The notes: generated from the sequence alone by a model not told the origin. A stretch of 64,000 nucleotides of DNA from Chrysoporthe austroafricana (GCA_001051155.2 JYIP02000002.1:5313315-5377314), one strand, 5' to 3'; counted from the stretch's first letter, positions 13,001 through 24,246 are shown. Program-made: numbers and translations.

Positions 13001-13296
13001 CTGTTCGACGGAGCAGCATGACGCACCGGGGCCTGAGAGGTGTTGTGTGACGCCTGTGGCGCGTACTGCTCGAGCCCGTATTGCGGTCGAGCAGGAGCAG
13101 CAGCCGGCTCGACAACTGGTCGCACCGCAGGCTGGGTGGTTCTCGCCGGATAGCTAGGGGGTGACACATTCTGGCGGGACCTCGAGTTTTGCTCGTGAGG
13201 ATTGCGGGCTCCCTCATTCATCTGGTGAGCCCTGTCTCCCTGTCTAGGAGGCTCCATGTTTGGGTATTCCCAAGCCTGTGGCTGTCGAGATGTCAT
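10036..13296 (-). CDS. Large coiled-coil protein with disordered N-terminus
   Basis: A single open frame of 1086 aa starting MTSRQPQAWEY. Residues 1-330 are Pro/Ser/Gln/Thr-rich and probably disordered. Residues about 340-970 are almost continuous heptad coiled coil: a charged Lys/Glu/Arg block around 430-550 (many EKE and REK words), then SMC/tropomyosin-like heptads. Around residues 935-965 there is a tight heptad repeat (ATLEVKTATLEAKAADLEAK and onward). The C-terminal 100 residues are Pro/Ser/Arg-rich with KTRSRAPSMVRSVSSRSSS, followed by a compact end around DIALVMVRKPGDWGNVQVV that may be a conserved tail. No motor, ATPase or kinase motif is visible. A scaffold, cytoskeletal or septum-associated role is possible but only inferred from shape. 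Confidence 0.85.
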   Translation of the reverse strand: MTSRQPQAWEYPNMEPPRQGDRAHQMNEGARNPHEQNSRSRQNVSPPSYPARTTQPAVRPVVEPAAAPARPQYGLEQYAPQASHNTSQAPVRHAAPSNSSSQQGLFRNPHGIREAPAPYVVSSNRARPASMVLPSSSSLNQLGLPGYHGTASIQPPQMPGAFPGDIAAPYRRPTDLTAQLYMPNESTDQISSNSDSWDSEGDSASNLSTSTVATTVASDMTVGKEEIHVTTPTPTQPSLFSSGTSTPRQERYEETEAHQRQAARGPPAPILRRASQRSVIATSSKTTSTSTHDSSTKTSPSGSGSSATKRSGYSGGPNIHIEVHKLTSQRDGSNDVRMRQNIEEVLLDKIEQLRTETKSAKEAAPVPVATKQNLTVRFAEPEQQPTKLDQLLATMSSEKENTLGRELVLQGKEINKLEHELEKRDLVIKEKQKAEEEKRMQYERARADREKERERDRQNLEIERREIQKTKQLEQEERQKERQKFEREKKEAEKAQKALEKERSKERQQVEKERKEIEKAQKEHEKLQASFVDQGKILADLKGRFDEQTKTLKASETERHELLKVKSEFEQKCSDLLKSLSHVSDKERYVVEQVASLQIIKESLQKRVGPLEERVSKLTAENGELHTGRDALMRDTKTYLLRITELEKEMKGSIEEQRGLHTRIGDLEKRKSQLKSEVKTLQEKTAGLEANLDARAKDYSSHIAALKDEHKTQIEARVSSLQAEHKARVDDFQDQIAGLNEHIDGAHADIDSLSVKIKTLDSSLAEEKSKCEALTMERDRLTIDLDGHKSLAVNQEVNILNLRDDIARRSDAIAKLQEVNKSLQAEHEELQKLADEFDGRQTKHQSEYKDLRTQNSELMAAKGVLEAKNAGLEACLVEAARAAAGVTPTPQPAQKEKIEQAASKTEEEAAKVPILLSEKAALEAEKATLEVKTATLEAKAADLEAKAAALEAQVAELPTLRADNAKLAEQLAAANKLIEGLTAAQEAGLNVNPAVVSPLATPLSPTFPMPPSGAAEPDKPRKTRSRAPSMVRSVSSRSSSTKKGGGVKDDIALVMVRKPGDWGNVQVVRKTDLRAPRSRSQPPDQE

Positions 13297-16200
13297 GTTG
13301 GCTTGCCTCTCGGGGGCAAGGCCTGCGTTCGTGATAATGTCTGTGTTGTCCTAGACTTTTCTCAGCTCAACGGTCTCGGTATCGCTTTGGGTGAGGATAG
13401 TGGAATCGACAAGGCCTGATGCTCATGTTTCTCGGATGAATTGGGTGTTTTGCTGGTCGGAGACAGTCTGTCGAGAATGATGAACTGAGGATTCTCCGGA
13501 AGAGGAGTGAGGCGAACTGCAGTATAAGAGGGGCCGGAACCCCCAAGCAAGACGTCGGAGAAATAGGCTGGGCGAGTAACATGCACTTGTGGTAATAAAC
13601 TACTACGTACCTAGACGCCTGTGACTCCGGAAGAGGCGAGTATCATCATGCATACTACGGTAGCAGGGCGCATTTTCGCCAGTGGCTCCCGAGGAGCTGA
13701 CCCCGTTGGGCACCAACGACAAGGGGCATGTCGCGAGACAGCGGTGGACAGCCAACAGGGGAACGTTGCTCCCGACGGGTGGCTGCAGTCGTAGCCGCCT
13801 GAGATCTTCGTCTGGGGCCGAGAAGCATCAGGCAGTCTCAGGTGCAATGCCGGGAATAGTGCACCAGCACCCTGCAGAGACTGGGCCGGCCATCGCACGC
13901 CGCATAAGTTTTCAGGGGCAGATCGGGACGCAAACGACATCGTACAGAGGTTATCGTGGTCGACTTTGACTCGGGAGCGCCTCATCAAGTGACCCTGTCA
14001 TCCCTTCCAAGGTTCTCAAAATCCACTTTCTTGCAGTGGCTTGAGAGAAATCCCCAGGCCCACTTCTTGGGGCATTGGCTGCAAGTGGACGGTTAGAGTT
14101 TCGAAACGCGGTTTTCTTTTTTTCGACTGCAGATCGCACCAGTCCGGGCGACTTTATTGGTGCCAGATGGTGCCCTGATAACCATTTTATGGAGTGGCAA
14201 AAAAACGAAACAAAAAAAAAAAAATAATGCCCGTCTTCCTTCTGGCTCCCGAGCCTGTGCCCCATACGACGCCCGACATGGCCACACAGGCCTGATGTCG
14301 TTTTTGTCGCCCTGTCTTTGAAGCGAGCTGGCGGTGACTGATGCCCATTTCTTCCTGCAAAAGCATCGTCAGGAACTCTCTGCTCCATATGAGCCCTGTT
14401 TTGTCGTCTCCCGGGCCGTGCCTAGTTAGCCCGACTTCAGTGTCAACCCCAGCCACACATGTAGCACCTCATCAGCTCATGCGGCATAGCTTAGCTGCGG
14501 CCGGCAGCTGTCTGCAGTAGCACTAGGTGGAGCAGAGAGCTGAGTCACCCGTGTAGTGTTTCCCTTACTGAGTAAGACACAGGTCTAGCGTTGATGCCCG
14601 AGCCTCGCACTATTACGGAGTATTTGGCCCGGCGGATCGCCCGACCTCACACGCCCAAGATGGAAGCCCGACAAGCCCATCGATCACTGTCGCCAGTCGG
14701 GTCTTGCTGCGCTGCCTTACTATTAAATAGCAGCTCCCGATTTGCCTCTGAGGTGCACTGAATGGCCCGATTGCGTCTTCTAGCACGCCTATCGGGTGTT
14801 ATTAGCGTAATGGAGGTGTGGATCAGGGCGGCTTGGGGTACATCTGGCCTTGGTCGCATCTGGCCTTGGTCACCTATTCGCTACTCTTCAATGGCCACTG
14901 GCCCGCTTCCGGTTGCTGTCAAATGTCAGATGATGCATGCCCTCATTGCACCACGTTTCTCTGCACGGGGTGCATTGGGAGGATGGTATCGCTCCATCCG
15001 GGTAGGGCTGCAGCGCCAGCAGGTCTGGCGAGCCAGTCAAAAGTCCCTACGAGATCTACACGCGCGGAAGATCCGAGCTTGCTGCTGATATAACTTGCTT
15101 CTCTGAAGGCTTTGTACTTTTGGGGGGCTATACAGGGCGGCATTTGCCTCCGTGTAGCCTATCAAAGAAGGGAAGAGACTTTTTGCGCACCTTGGGCAGC
15201 TCAGGCCATGGCCGACCCAGCTGGCCGTATCGCCACTCACCGGCACAATGACAACCTTGCTACCTACGAAAATCAATCCTCTACATCGAGAAGTACTAGT
15301 TAGCTGACGACAGCACATCAGCCACGCCCCTTCGTATCCAGAACGAAGCAGTTCTCGCGTCCATGGACACCGTCCGTCCTGATTAGCTTAGCTTGCACAG
15401 GAGTGTCTTGCTGTTCGCCGTCCAATAGGATCTGTTTGAGATTTGTATGTACCATGCCAAATGCCTCTTTGAAGAGAAGCAGAACGCGAAGATTCGTTCT
15501 TGTCGAAAGAAAGTCGCAATTTGGAGCACCTAGGTAGTGGTGAATACCGAGCCTGACCCCCATACAGTGTACGTTTGTAAAGGTCTTGTCCGCTAAGCCG
15601 GCCAGCATAGCGAAAGTCGCTGTTGCCAATAGATGACGGTCATCGCTAATGTCGCGGTAAGAAACATGACCTCATTCTAGTGGTCTGTTCCTAATTTAAG
15701 TTAAGCAAAAACTGAGCGGCATAATGATCGAATGGGTAGTACTCAGGCGCAGGCGTATTAGCTCTGTGGGAATAATGAATCGGTGAGAGTACTATTGGAC
15801 ACTGGCTTATATAATTAACCACAAGCAAGATATGTAGCCTAGTGTTCCGTCAAGTACTACCGTCCTCAGCACCTCAACATATGGATCTCGTGGTTCAATT
15901 CTTCCTCATAGGTCCTACACTGTACCAAATGGAACATAGAATAGTGTAAATGCCAAAGCAAAGCTACTGCATCATAAGCACACCGTCTTGTGAATGCACA
16001 ATGGCTGCTAGCCAAGTTCCGCGTGATACTTCTGTCCAAACTAAGACTCATGTATTGTGGGTTCTCGGCCAAACGAGAAGGCAAGCCGTGAATAGGCTGA
16101 AGGCTGAACCATGTCTGGCCATCAAGATCCCGATACCAAACCTCAAGGTGTAACGTTAAGCAACCTCGTCCCACGACAAACACAAATTGTAGAACGGAGA

Positions 16201-16571
16201 TTATAGTTTGTCATTCTAGCCACGTCGCCAAGGTACAATAGCTAGCGCAGCCGCAGAGATATTAAAGGTTCAAGGGGACGCAGGGGGGTTAGAAGAGACT
16301 AACAACGGTGTGTGAGACAGGGAAGAGGCAGAACAAGAAGTCGGAAAAGGAAAAGAAAAGAAGTGAAGTGGACAGGGCCCGAGACTTTGCAACAAACCTG
16401 AACGCGCAAGAGATGAGTGCACACATCCGTTGGCTGAGCAATTCGGTGAAAAGATTTGGGTGCCGATGAATGCTGCATGCCCTTGAGATTTTATGCGTCC
16501 AGTCAATGATACTTGACATGCAGTATCCGGAATACACGTTTGCTTATTGGAATCGGTACAATAGCAAATAT
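13297..16571. other. Intergenic, no supported gene
   Basis: Over 3 kb with no gene I can support. The first few hundred bases are the promoter side of the coiled-coil gene. An A-rich tract sits at about 14199-14224, and a short direct repeat of CATCTGGCCTTGGTC occurs twice around 14838-14870. The longest minus-strand frame (15318-15629, 103 codons) shows no known motif and no partner exon. The other frames overlap each other on both strands, as chance frames do. Confidence 0.5.
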
Positions 16572-18034
16572 TTACAAGGATTCGAAGATGGTGTCATACT
16601 GCTTCTCCGTCTCTTTCGACGCATCCCACTCGTAGATGAAGCTGAGCACCCCCTTGTCCGCTGCCTTATCCGGGACTTTGCCCTCGCCGTTCTCCTTGAA
16701 AGCCTTGAATGCCGCATCTCTTTCAGCGGCAGCGGCACCATCTCCAAGCTGCATCTCCTTGCCGTTCGCTGCGGCCATGGCCACGCACGCCTCGGCCCTC
16801 TCCTTCCTCAGCTTCTCATACACCTTCAGGGACTTAGCGATGTTTTCTGGGCTGGAGTCAGGCGTCTTGCCGAGTGCGATGGCGACTACAGCGGCGTCCT
16901 CGATTGCTTGAGCCGCGCCTTGGTTGAGATGAGGCAGCGTTGGGTGGCAGGCATCTCCCACCAGGGCCATGATGCCATGGACCCAGGTAGGTAGTGGCTG
17001 GTGCACCCTGAGCTTCCACTCGCAGACTTCTGCCTCCGGGACCATGTTGAGCATCTTTTGGCATATGGGTGCGAAGTCAGAGTACACAGACAGCATGGAC
17101 TCCTTGCTTCCTCGCGTCGTGTACGTCTCATCAGGCGCGGCGGCAAAGTTGGTGTCTGGATGTGCGGTAGAGATGTTGTAAATGGTCTTTGATGATACAG
17201 GGTAGGCGATAATGTGTTTCTTCTCGCCAATCCAACGGGTGCTGTGGTTCCCATCGATGAGTGCCAATAGCTCGGGGTCATCTTTCATCTGGTCCCTGTC
17301 GAGCATAATTCTGTACGCAGCCTGGCCGGAATCGACGACCTTGGCATCCACGTTCAGCTCCTTCAACATGGATACCCGTACCTGTGACTTTACGCCGTCC
17401 GCTCCGAGCAGGATGTCGCATTCCACGGTGTAGGGCTCGCCTTCTTTCCTCGGAGTGACGACGAATGTCGGCCGAGGTGAGAAGGCCTTGACTTCTGTAA
17501 TCGGAGATGCAAAGTTGAACTTGATGGCCTTCTCTCGCTTGGCCCCCTCGTAGATCTCACCGGCAAGTGATGCGCGGTGGCCAACCATGTGTTGATATCC
17601 GTAGGCCTCGGGGATCCACATCATGCTTGAGTATGCCAGCTCCTCGTTTGTTGCGCCCTCTGGGCATGATTAGCCAAGATGGTCTACTTCGTCGAACTGA
17701 GGTACTCACTCCTGATGCTTGCCCCCTCCATCTTTGTTGCATCGGCTGCAATCGGCTTCCAGACGCCTAGCCTGTCCAAGATCCGGGCCATGTTCGGAGC
17801 CAGCTGGATACCAGCACCCACGAAGCCGAGATCCGAAGCGGCCTCATACACATCGATATGAGTGAAGCCCTCCTTCGCCAGCGCCAGCGCCGTGGCAAGG
17901 CCACCCATGCCTATCATTACACATTGTTAGATATTGACGACGCTCACAAGGCGGGGTAGCATAGGCCTCAACGGCAGCTTACCGGCGCCAATGATGGCGA
18001 TGTGGAGGTTCTTGTTGATACCCATACTACCCAT
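16572..18034 (-). CDS. FAD-dependent monooxygenase, salicylate hydroxylase-like
   Basis: Flavoprotein hydroxylase using FAD and NAD(P)H, probably cytosolic. Three exons, complement(17983..18034, 17710..17910, 16572..17659), introns of 72 and 50 nt, 446 aa. The joins rebuild IIGAGMGGLATALALAKEG (GxGxxG at residues 16-21, ending in Glu of DVYE) and ASIRKGATNEELAYSSM. The DG motif ILLGADGVKSQVR lies at about residues 168-179, and the FAD-binding GD motif LVGDACHPTLPHLNQG starts near residue 317. These three motifs together define the group A flavin hydroxylases. The start chosen is the outer of two ATGs three codons apart. Relatives act on aromatic acids or on polyketide and terpenoid intermediates. 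A role with the nearby membrane protein is possible, but nothing shows it. Confidence 0.93.
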
Positions 18035-18706
18035 ATTGAGAGACTCGCTATGCAGGTGAGTTGAGCGATATCGAGCCCAGAGATGTGGGCGGACCCTACG
18101 AATGCGTGAATATTTATGTCTACCTCTTTACCGGGCCATTGGATGACGACGGCGTCGTAGATTTGTGGGGTTTCCCCGGCCTGCAGATCTTGGGCCCGAT
18201 TACCATCGTAGTCCCGCGGCCCAGTCCCGCTGTGAAAAGATGGGCCCATATCCGGCCTTCTCCGGGAAAATGCTCTGCCGACTCTTTGGGGGAAGCCCGA
18301 CGGAGTTACGCAACATGCAGCACACGTGATGACGAGGAACAACTTCATGCTATGCACCCCATGTTAGATTGCTGCACACTCATCCTTCATGTGCTGACTT
18401 TCAGATAATGCTGGACCGAGCAACCGCCGCAGCGCAGAGGAGGACAGCGGTGATCACTGATCAGGATGTCCACCTAATGAGCAGGGTCTCTTTAGAATGA
18501 CCGAGACTAAGGGAGTCGGCAGTGCCTCGGTATTATGCTGAAGACCATCGACACTTATGTGAAAATCATATGGTCACATCTTTTCTCCCGCTGTCCAATT
18601 TCCCTCTAGAGATTAGATTTTATGACACACTTCTTACTATTAGTAAGTCTTTCATCTAGACATCGTGTTCAGCCTTTAAGCTATGCGGCAAACGGTCCAG
18701 AAAAGC

Positions 18707-18880
18707 CTACGCGGTCTTCTTGCCTAGTGCGACGTCCACCTGGACCCTGTCGAATATCGTCCTGGAGATGGTCTCGTTCTTGTCACCGATCCTCTTGATC
18801 TTGATGCGCCCAGCCGGCCTTACTTGTGGGATGGAGGCCGAAAGTTTCACCATACGCTTGACTGCCTTCGCTTTGTAATA
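18707..18880 (-). other. Coding-like C-terminal fragment, unidentified
   Basis: On the minus strand this stretch reads, without interruption, KRMVKLSASIPQVRPAGRIK, then RIGDKNETISRTIFDRVQVD, ending VALGKKTA and TAG. Composition and hydrophobic pattern look like real protein, but I do not recognise the family. No upstream exon is evident; the sequence before it is T-rich and has poor splice signals. It may be the last exon of a decayed gene or chance. Confidence 0.2.
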
Positions 18881-19933
18881 ACACGTAGCAGCCGTAACTG
18901 ACTGAAGAATGAGTATTGAAGACTGAAGACCAACACATACTGCTTTCTGTCACCTTTACAACGCATTGTTGCATCTTCCGCCCTTGAAGTTGTCAGAGGG
19001 TGCCTTGTTGCTGCAAAATCACTATTTGCTGTGCTCGAGACCAAACAAATCGTATCCGTGCCTTCGGCAGGTATCTATGCGGCCGCCACCGTTTCTCAGT
19101 CGCTTAGCCAAGCCTTCTTCCTGCTGGGGCGGCAATATATGGGATTCATATCAACGTCTCTGGGTCTGCGTTTAAGTTGCTAGTTTGTTGCTCTTCGGCG
19201 GTGTACGCGAAGGACTGACGTCCGTATAGCATACAAGAGGATACTAACCGTCGCGCTGTGGTCCGGTCACCTGCGTCTTTACTCCCGCATCGCTAGATGG
19301 CAGGTACTCACAACCTTTATTTGAGTGCAAACTTATGGCGTCGTTGCCACCAAAAGTCTACAAACCGTCCCTGGAATGAGAGATGTTGTAGTACATGTCC
19401 ACTGGGAGAACCAATCGCGCGATAGTGCTGCCGCACCCTTCAGGAGACCAGTTGTATGTTCGTCGACATCATGAGCCTATTTCGGAGCTTTTCACTGCGC
19501 TAACTTGCAAGGATTCATGTCGGAGCACATGCAGAACTAGTAGCCATGCTCGACAGCAGCTAGAGCATAACCTTCGGCTTCACAAGCAGCACAACGTCTT
19601 GTCCAGACGGTGTCCAAATTTCCGCACGGACGTCAACGGCTCGAAGCTCATTGATGGCAACTCTGTCTGTCTGGTCAGTGGCTAGAGTGGTTGTCGACCT
19701 GCATTCTACTGGTGCCTGCAACTAATTCCAGACGATGGTACACTTCGGATGTTCGACCAATGCCAACCTGCCTGGGCTCAGCATCGAAGGAATACACTAC
19801 AAGGGCAGCCCAGTGCACCAGGAATATGAGAGCTGAGATTAATTGAATAGTCAAGGCATTGTGCTCAAAGGATGAGATATGCGGTGCCGACTTGAAAACT
19901 TGTGCCTAGCGTCCTGATCCAAACCGCCAAGGA

Positions 19934-19935
<2 letters not shown>

Positions 19936-19968
<33 letters not shown>
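19936..19968. repeat. (TA)n microsatellite
   Basis: Sixteen uninterrupted TA units, in an otherwise gene-free region. Confidence 0.97.
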
Positions 19969-19969
<1 letters not shown>

Positions 19970-21189
19970 CTTCCCCACCCCCCTCTGAGATGTACGTCAA
20001 GTACCTTGGATGAGGTCTAAACATATTTTTGCATAATTACGACCGCATATCTGTAACACCGCTTTTCCATTGGCGTCCGTATGCAGGAATTCGGCCGTAC
20101 CTAACGCGTTGTCCTTCTATCCACGCACGATGAGGAAGCTACGAATGATCTTACCTCCTCACGGTATAGCCTTGAATCTTGTTTCATTCGGGAATACGAC
20201 CGTATCCACGGTGACTGAACGTCATCGAGCGGAGCTTATCATAGCGAGTATAAGCAATAACGAGTAATAGTCACCCTGTACCGCCCGATGGGCATTGACC
20301 TTTCTACAACCCTGCCTAGAGCCAGATGAGGTAAACAAGAGTATGATGTTGCTCAACATTAAATATGCAAAAGGAACTGTCACAGTTTCAGTAGACAGAC
20401 ATGCCGTGCGAGTGATATCGGGGGGGGGGGTTGGAATTTTGGGTCCCTGGGCATTCAGATCGAAGATCTTGGTTACATTGCTCCTGGATGCACCTGCTCT
20501 CCACTCTCTTCCGGGACGTCTGAGAGACTCTCACCTCTGCGAAGGTTGATGTGATTCACTAATTCAAAGCGACAGCATGAGCAGCTCATAGCGGGCCGCG
20601 ATCGACAATGCCAGTAATATCCGATTCAGAATGCATGGACTTCCAAATTAGAGATTGTTTGAATAAATGAATGATATCATGCTTTCCTCATCCTATCCCC
20701 AGTCCACATGAATCCAGTTGGACTGCAAAGTTGAGGCTCCGGTGTTGTAGATACTGAGCCCTGTGGCTTGCGATTTGAGCACCTAAATTAATACAGGGCT
20801 CGCTAGTAAGAATCGAAGGCTCACAGAGACAGCAAACATTAAAGGTTCGCGGTTGTACCAGTCAGAAATCCTGGATGCCACCATAATTGTGCTTTGTCGT
20901 TACTTTTCTACCATCTATTGGAATTATAAAGGCTTCATTATCTACCGAAGGATGGTTTTAGAAGATTTTCCCGATTGTCGTTTCCACGTGGTTCTTTGAA
21001 ATGGAGACTTTACTATCTAGCTGGCAGATCAAATCGATGGGGATGCCCACCTTGAAGGCGGCCAATTTTACCTGGCCACTGAACGCCATTCGTATCCAGG
21101 AGCTTCTTTCAAAACCGACGAATGATGGAATAAGAAAGGTGGTCGAGCATCCAGCCTCTACACTCGTAGACGTCAGCCTGTTTTAGATC

Positions 21190-21780
21190 ACAATTCTCAT
21201 GACATGTCTCTGTGCTTGCATTTTCGTTGTTCTAGATATTACCATCGTTGCGAATGCCCTGCCCATTATTACCAACCACTTTGCCTCCGCTTTAGGGCAT
21301 ACATGGATCGGTACTTCCTATATTTTTGCTCATGCGAGTACAATACCGCTATTGGGGAAAGTTTCCGACATCTGGGCTAGGAAGCCGATCCTGCTGCTTG
21401 TTCATGCCATCTTCTTTACCGGCTCAACACTTTGTTCTTTCGTTAGCACTTTGGCCGTATTTATTGCTGGACGTGCCGTACAGAGGGTCGGAGCTGCTGC
21501 ACTGCAAAACACTGTCAACATCTCTATTAGCAACCTGCTCTCATTGAGGGATCGCGGGCTATATTTTGGTCTGACGTCCGTCACTTGGGCTTTCGCAGCT
21601 GGAATCGGGCCCGTCCTAAGCGGCATATTCTCCCAAGAACCACGTGAGTCGAAATCGCAGCCTTTGACCGCATTGGTAGTTCTGAACTGATGTCGGTCCT
21701 TGCTTCAGATGGTGCTGGTGCTTCTATCTCGACTAGATGCCTGTCATATCTCATGAGCATTGGAAAAAAGAGAGCTAATA
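21190..21780 (+). pseudogene. MFS transporter fragment (N-terminal third)
   Basis: The frame 21199-21650 encodes the first half-dozen segments of a DHA-type major facilitator: VVLDITIVANALPIITNHFA, HTWIGTSYIFA, motif A GKVSDIWARKP, AGRAVQRVGAAALQNTVNIS and AFAAGIGPVLSGIFSQEP. In-frame TAG at 21184-21186 lies just upstream, so no good start codon precedes the first TM helix. After SQEP a splice-like GTGAGTCG...TTCAG leads to RWCWCFYLD, then TAG at 21736-21738, where family members read on into WxxFYxNLP. The remaining two thirds of a transporter are absent. A truncated, decayed transporter gene. Confidence 0.8.
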
Positions 21781-22052
21781 AATTCTCAGTATCAATCATA
21801 GGCTCGACGTTTATTCTGCAAGCAAGCAGCTAAGCCTGATAGGCAGGAGCATACAGAGCTAAATATCATAGCTGAGACGGTTATTACGAGACTTCTGACT
21901 GTCATGCAGTATATCTAGGCCTGGGTAAATGGTACCTAGCCTCAGTCGAGAAGCACCGAGATCATTAAGCAAGGTACAAGGGTAGGAAGACCAAGTTGCT
22001 ATAGAGCTTCATGGACCTTTCCTGTCTGAAATTGATCACTAAACTGCGTGTC

Positions 22053-23617
22053 TCAACCCTCTGCCTTCCAGTGGTAGGCAGCTGCGGCATGATCGCTCGG
22101 GGGCCGTGCAAGTCCCTGCTTCCCGTAAAGATTCTCACGATACGTGCCGCCGTCGACAGAGTACCCATCCCAGAACAGCCCACGACTTCTCAAAACAGGC
22201 AAAAGACGTTCAATGACGTCTACAAAGGTCTCGTCCATGAGAGCATATGCCAAATTGAAACCGTCAATGTCGGCTTCCTTGACCCACCTTTGCATCTCGT
22301 CCGCGACTTCGTCCGCCGTGCCTGCCACTGTAGCTCCTAGGCCACCAACTTTTATGTGATTTGCGACTGTATGCTTCGTCCACTTTGGAATTCCGGGCGC
22401 AGACTTAGACCATGCCTCGACTGCAGACCGAATAGCGTTTGACTCGACATGCCGCAGTTCCTCATCGTCTGCGTACTTGTCCAGATTGATTCCTGTCCAG
22501 CCACCGAAAAGAGCCAGTGCACCGTCTTCAGACCCATAGCTCACGAACTCCTGATACTTAGCGACGGCCTGCTCATGGGTGTCTGCAATGATGGGACACA
22601 GCAAGGCCAAGAACTTGATCGTCGTGGGGTCACGGCCGAACTCATCCCGTGCCATGCTTCGAATCTCAGCGACATTCTTCGCCACAACGCTTGGACTGTG
22701 TCCTGCAACAAAAATGGCTTCTGCGTGGCGAGCAGCGAAGGCCTTGCCTGCTTTCGAAGTTCCGGCCTGCATGATGACCGGTGTTCGCTGCGGCGATGGC
22801 TGGCAAATATGTGGCCCTGGGACGGTATAGTGTTTGCCAACATGGTCGATCGTGCGAACGAGTTTGGGATCGGTGTATATCCCTTTCTCACGATCGTGCT
22901 TGACGGCGTCGTCGCGCCATGACGATTGCCTACATGTGACGTCAGTTGGTCAATCCAGAGCCGCACGAACAAATGAGGGGCTAAGCCTCACCAAAGTTTG
23001 TACATGACTTCCATGTATTCCTCTGCCATCGTATATCGCTCGTCGTGGGCTAGCTGTTCCGTACATCCAAGGTTCCTGGCTGCTGAGTCTAGATAGCCTG
23101 TAACAACGTTCCATCCGAGCCGACCTCCGGTCAAGTGGTCGAGGGTGCTCAATCGTCGAGCAAGATGATAAGGCTGCTCATAGGTAGTTGCTACAGTGAC
23201 GCCGAAGCCCAGGTTCTTGGTGGCAGCGGCCATAGCTGAGACTGCAGCGAGAGGCTCGTTGACAGGCCATTGCGCACCCGAGATTACAGCTGGGTCTGGA
23301 TTTTGCGGTCCCTTGTAAACGTCGTAGGCTCCCTGTGGGCTCGTCAGAAAATCGAATCTCGACTCCTTTGACAAAATCCCCTCCCGTGGACAAGCTCTAC
23401 TTACAAGGACATCTGCTATGAACATGCCATGAAAGTTGCCTTTCTCCAGTAGCTTTGCTAATTCGACCCAATGCTGGACGTCGTTGAAATCCCATGAGCG
23501 ATCTCGTGGGTGCCGCCATAGGCCTGGCGACTGGTGCCCGCTGCAGGATTCGACAAATGCATTGATGATAAGCTTCTTCGTGACCGCACCACTATTCAGA
23601 TCGGCAGTTGATGATGC
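22053..23617 (-). CDS. Flavin-dependent luciferase-like monooxygenase (NtaA/SnaA/DszA type)
   Basis: FMNH2-dependent two-component monooxygenase with a TIM-barrel fold, expected to be cytosolic or peroxisomal. Three exons, complement(23405..23617, 22992..23332, 22053..22929), 476 aa. Typical words: INAFVESCSGHQSPGLWRHP, LLEKGNFHGMFIADVL, YDVYKGPQN, GAQWPVNEPLAAVSAMAAAT, LSTLDHLTGGRLGWNVVTGY and QRTPVIMQAGTSKAGK. The first intron (23333-23404) is 72 nt and has no stop, so a plain open frame runs through it; splicing joins IADVL to GAYDVYKGP as in relatives. The second join gives YKLWQSSWRDDAV. I chose MASSTADL at 23617 rather than an in-frame ATG 26 codons upstream, because family similarity begins there. 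It is head-to-head with a urea-type permease, suggesting oxidation of a nitrogen or sulfur compound for nutrition. Confidence 0.92.
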
Positions 23618-24246
23618 CATTCGCAAAGTATTAATTGCGAGCGTGCGGAAGTCCACGTCCAGAATGGTCTCTATTCCGTGAATGATACACTTCAATTAAT
23701 TATGTTGATGCTTTATCTCAAGCCATGAAGGCTTCCTTGATTTCAAAAATTGAGATCTTGACACAGACTAGAAATGAAAGTCACCACGTGCCTTATGTCA
23801 CACCTTGGCGCGTCATTGCACATGTTTCCGAGATCGCAGATCTGGGAGTCGGGGTGCAGGCTGGCGTGATTGAGGCTAATCACTCGCAATTTGTATCTAA
23901 CGCATGGCTTCAAATACACCTAGACACTCACGTGAAAAGAGCAGGGTCAGATATCGTATGCATACCGTAACCCAACCCCAGTATGCGTGTCTGCGATATC
24001 GGTAGTAGTCTACGGCTGCAAGCAATGGGTGATAATGCCTATTATTGCATAATCTCCACTAGATGTCGACGGCGGCGCTCCAACCATGTTTTGCCTACAC
24101 CACAGAAGAGATCCTGATGGCCTTATCAAGGTGGCGGTTCTGTTACCGAGTAATCCTTTATGGGTAAGTCTCTTATTATTCTCCAAGAGAAGGTCGTCTT
24201 TCTGCTCGATCCACACATCACCACGATTCGAAGAGCGTTACTCACA
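23618..24246. promoter_or_regulatory. Divergent promoter region with three GATA-type sites
   Basis: About 630 bases between the luciferase-like monooxygenase (leftward) and the permease (rightward). HGATAR sites, the consensus of the nitrogen regulator AreA/NIT2, are seen at 23713-23718 (AGATAA on minus), 24030-24035 (TGATAA on plus) and 24123-24128 (TGATAA on minus). About two such sites are expected by chance in this length, so three is suggestive at most. The site identity is what the sequence shows; nitrogen control is inference. Confidence 0.35.

Larger units (their letters stand above)
18035..21189. other. Long intergenic stretch, repeat-containing, no intact gene
   Basis: About 3.1 kb without an intact gene. 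It contains a coding-like fragment on the minus strand (18707-18880), a (TA)n tract, and an 11-base G run at 20420-20430. The open frames on both strands are short and unrelated to known families. The right end runs into the MFS relic at 21190. Confidence 0.5.

Noticed and set aside
13951..14388. 145-codon minus-strand frame across an A/T run
   Set aside because: Contains a Phe-rich stretch translated from a homopolymer and no recognisable protein pattern.
15318..15629. 103-codon minus-strand frame
   Set aside because: Reads tolerably as protein but has no family motif, partner exon or promoter signal; insufficient to call a gene.
15880..15915. tRNA B-box-like GTGGTTCAATTC
   Set aside because: No A box at the right spacing and no cloverleaf pairing around it.
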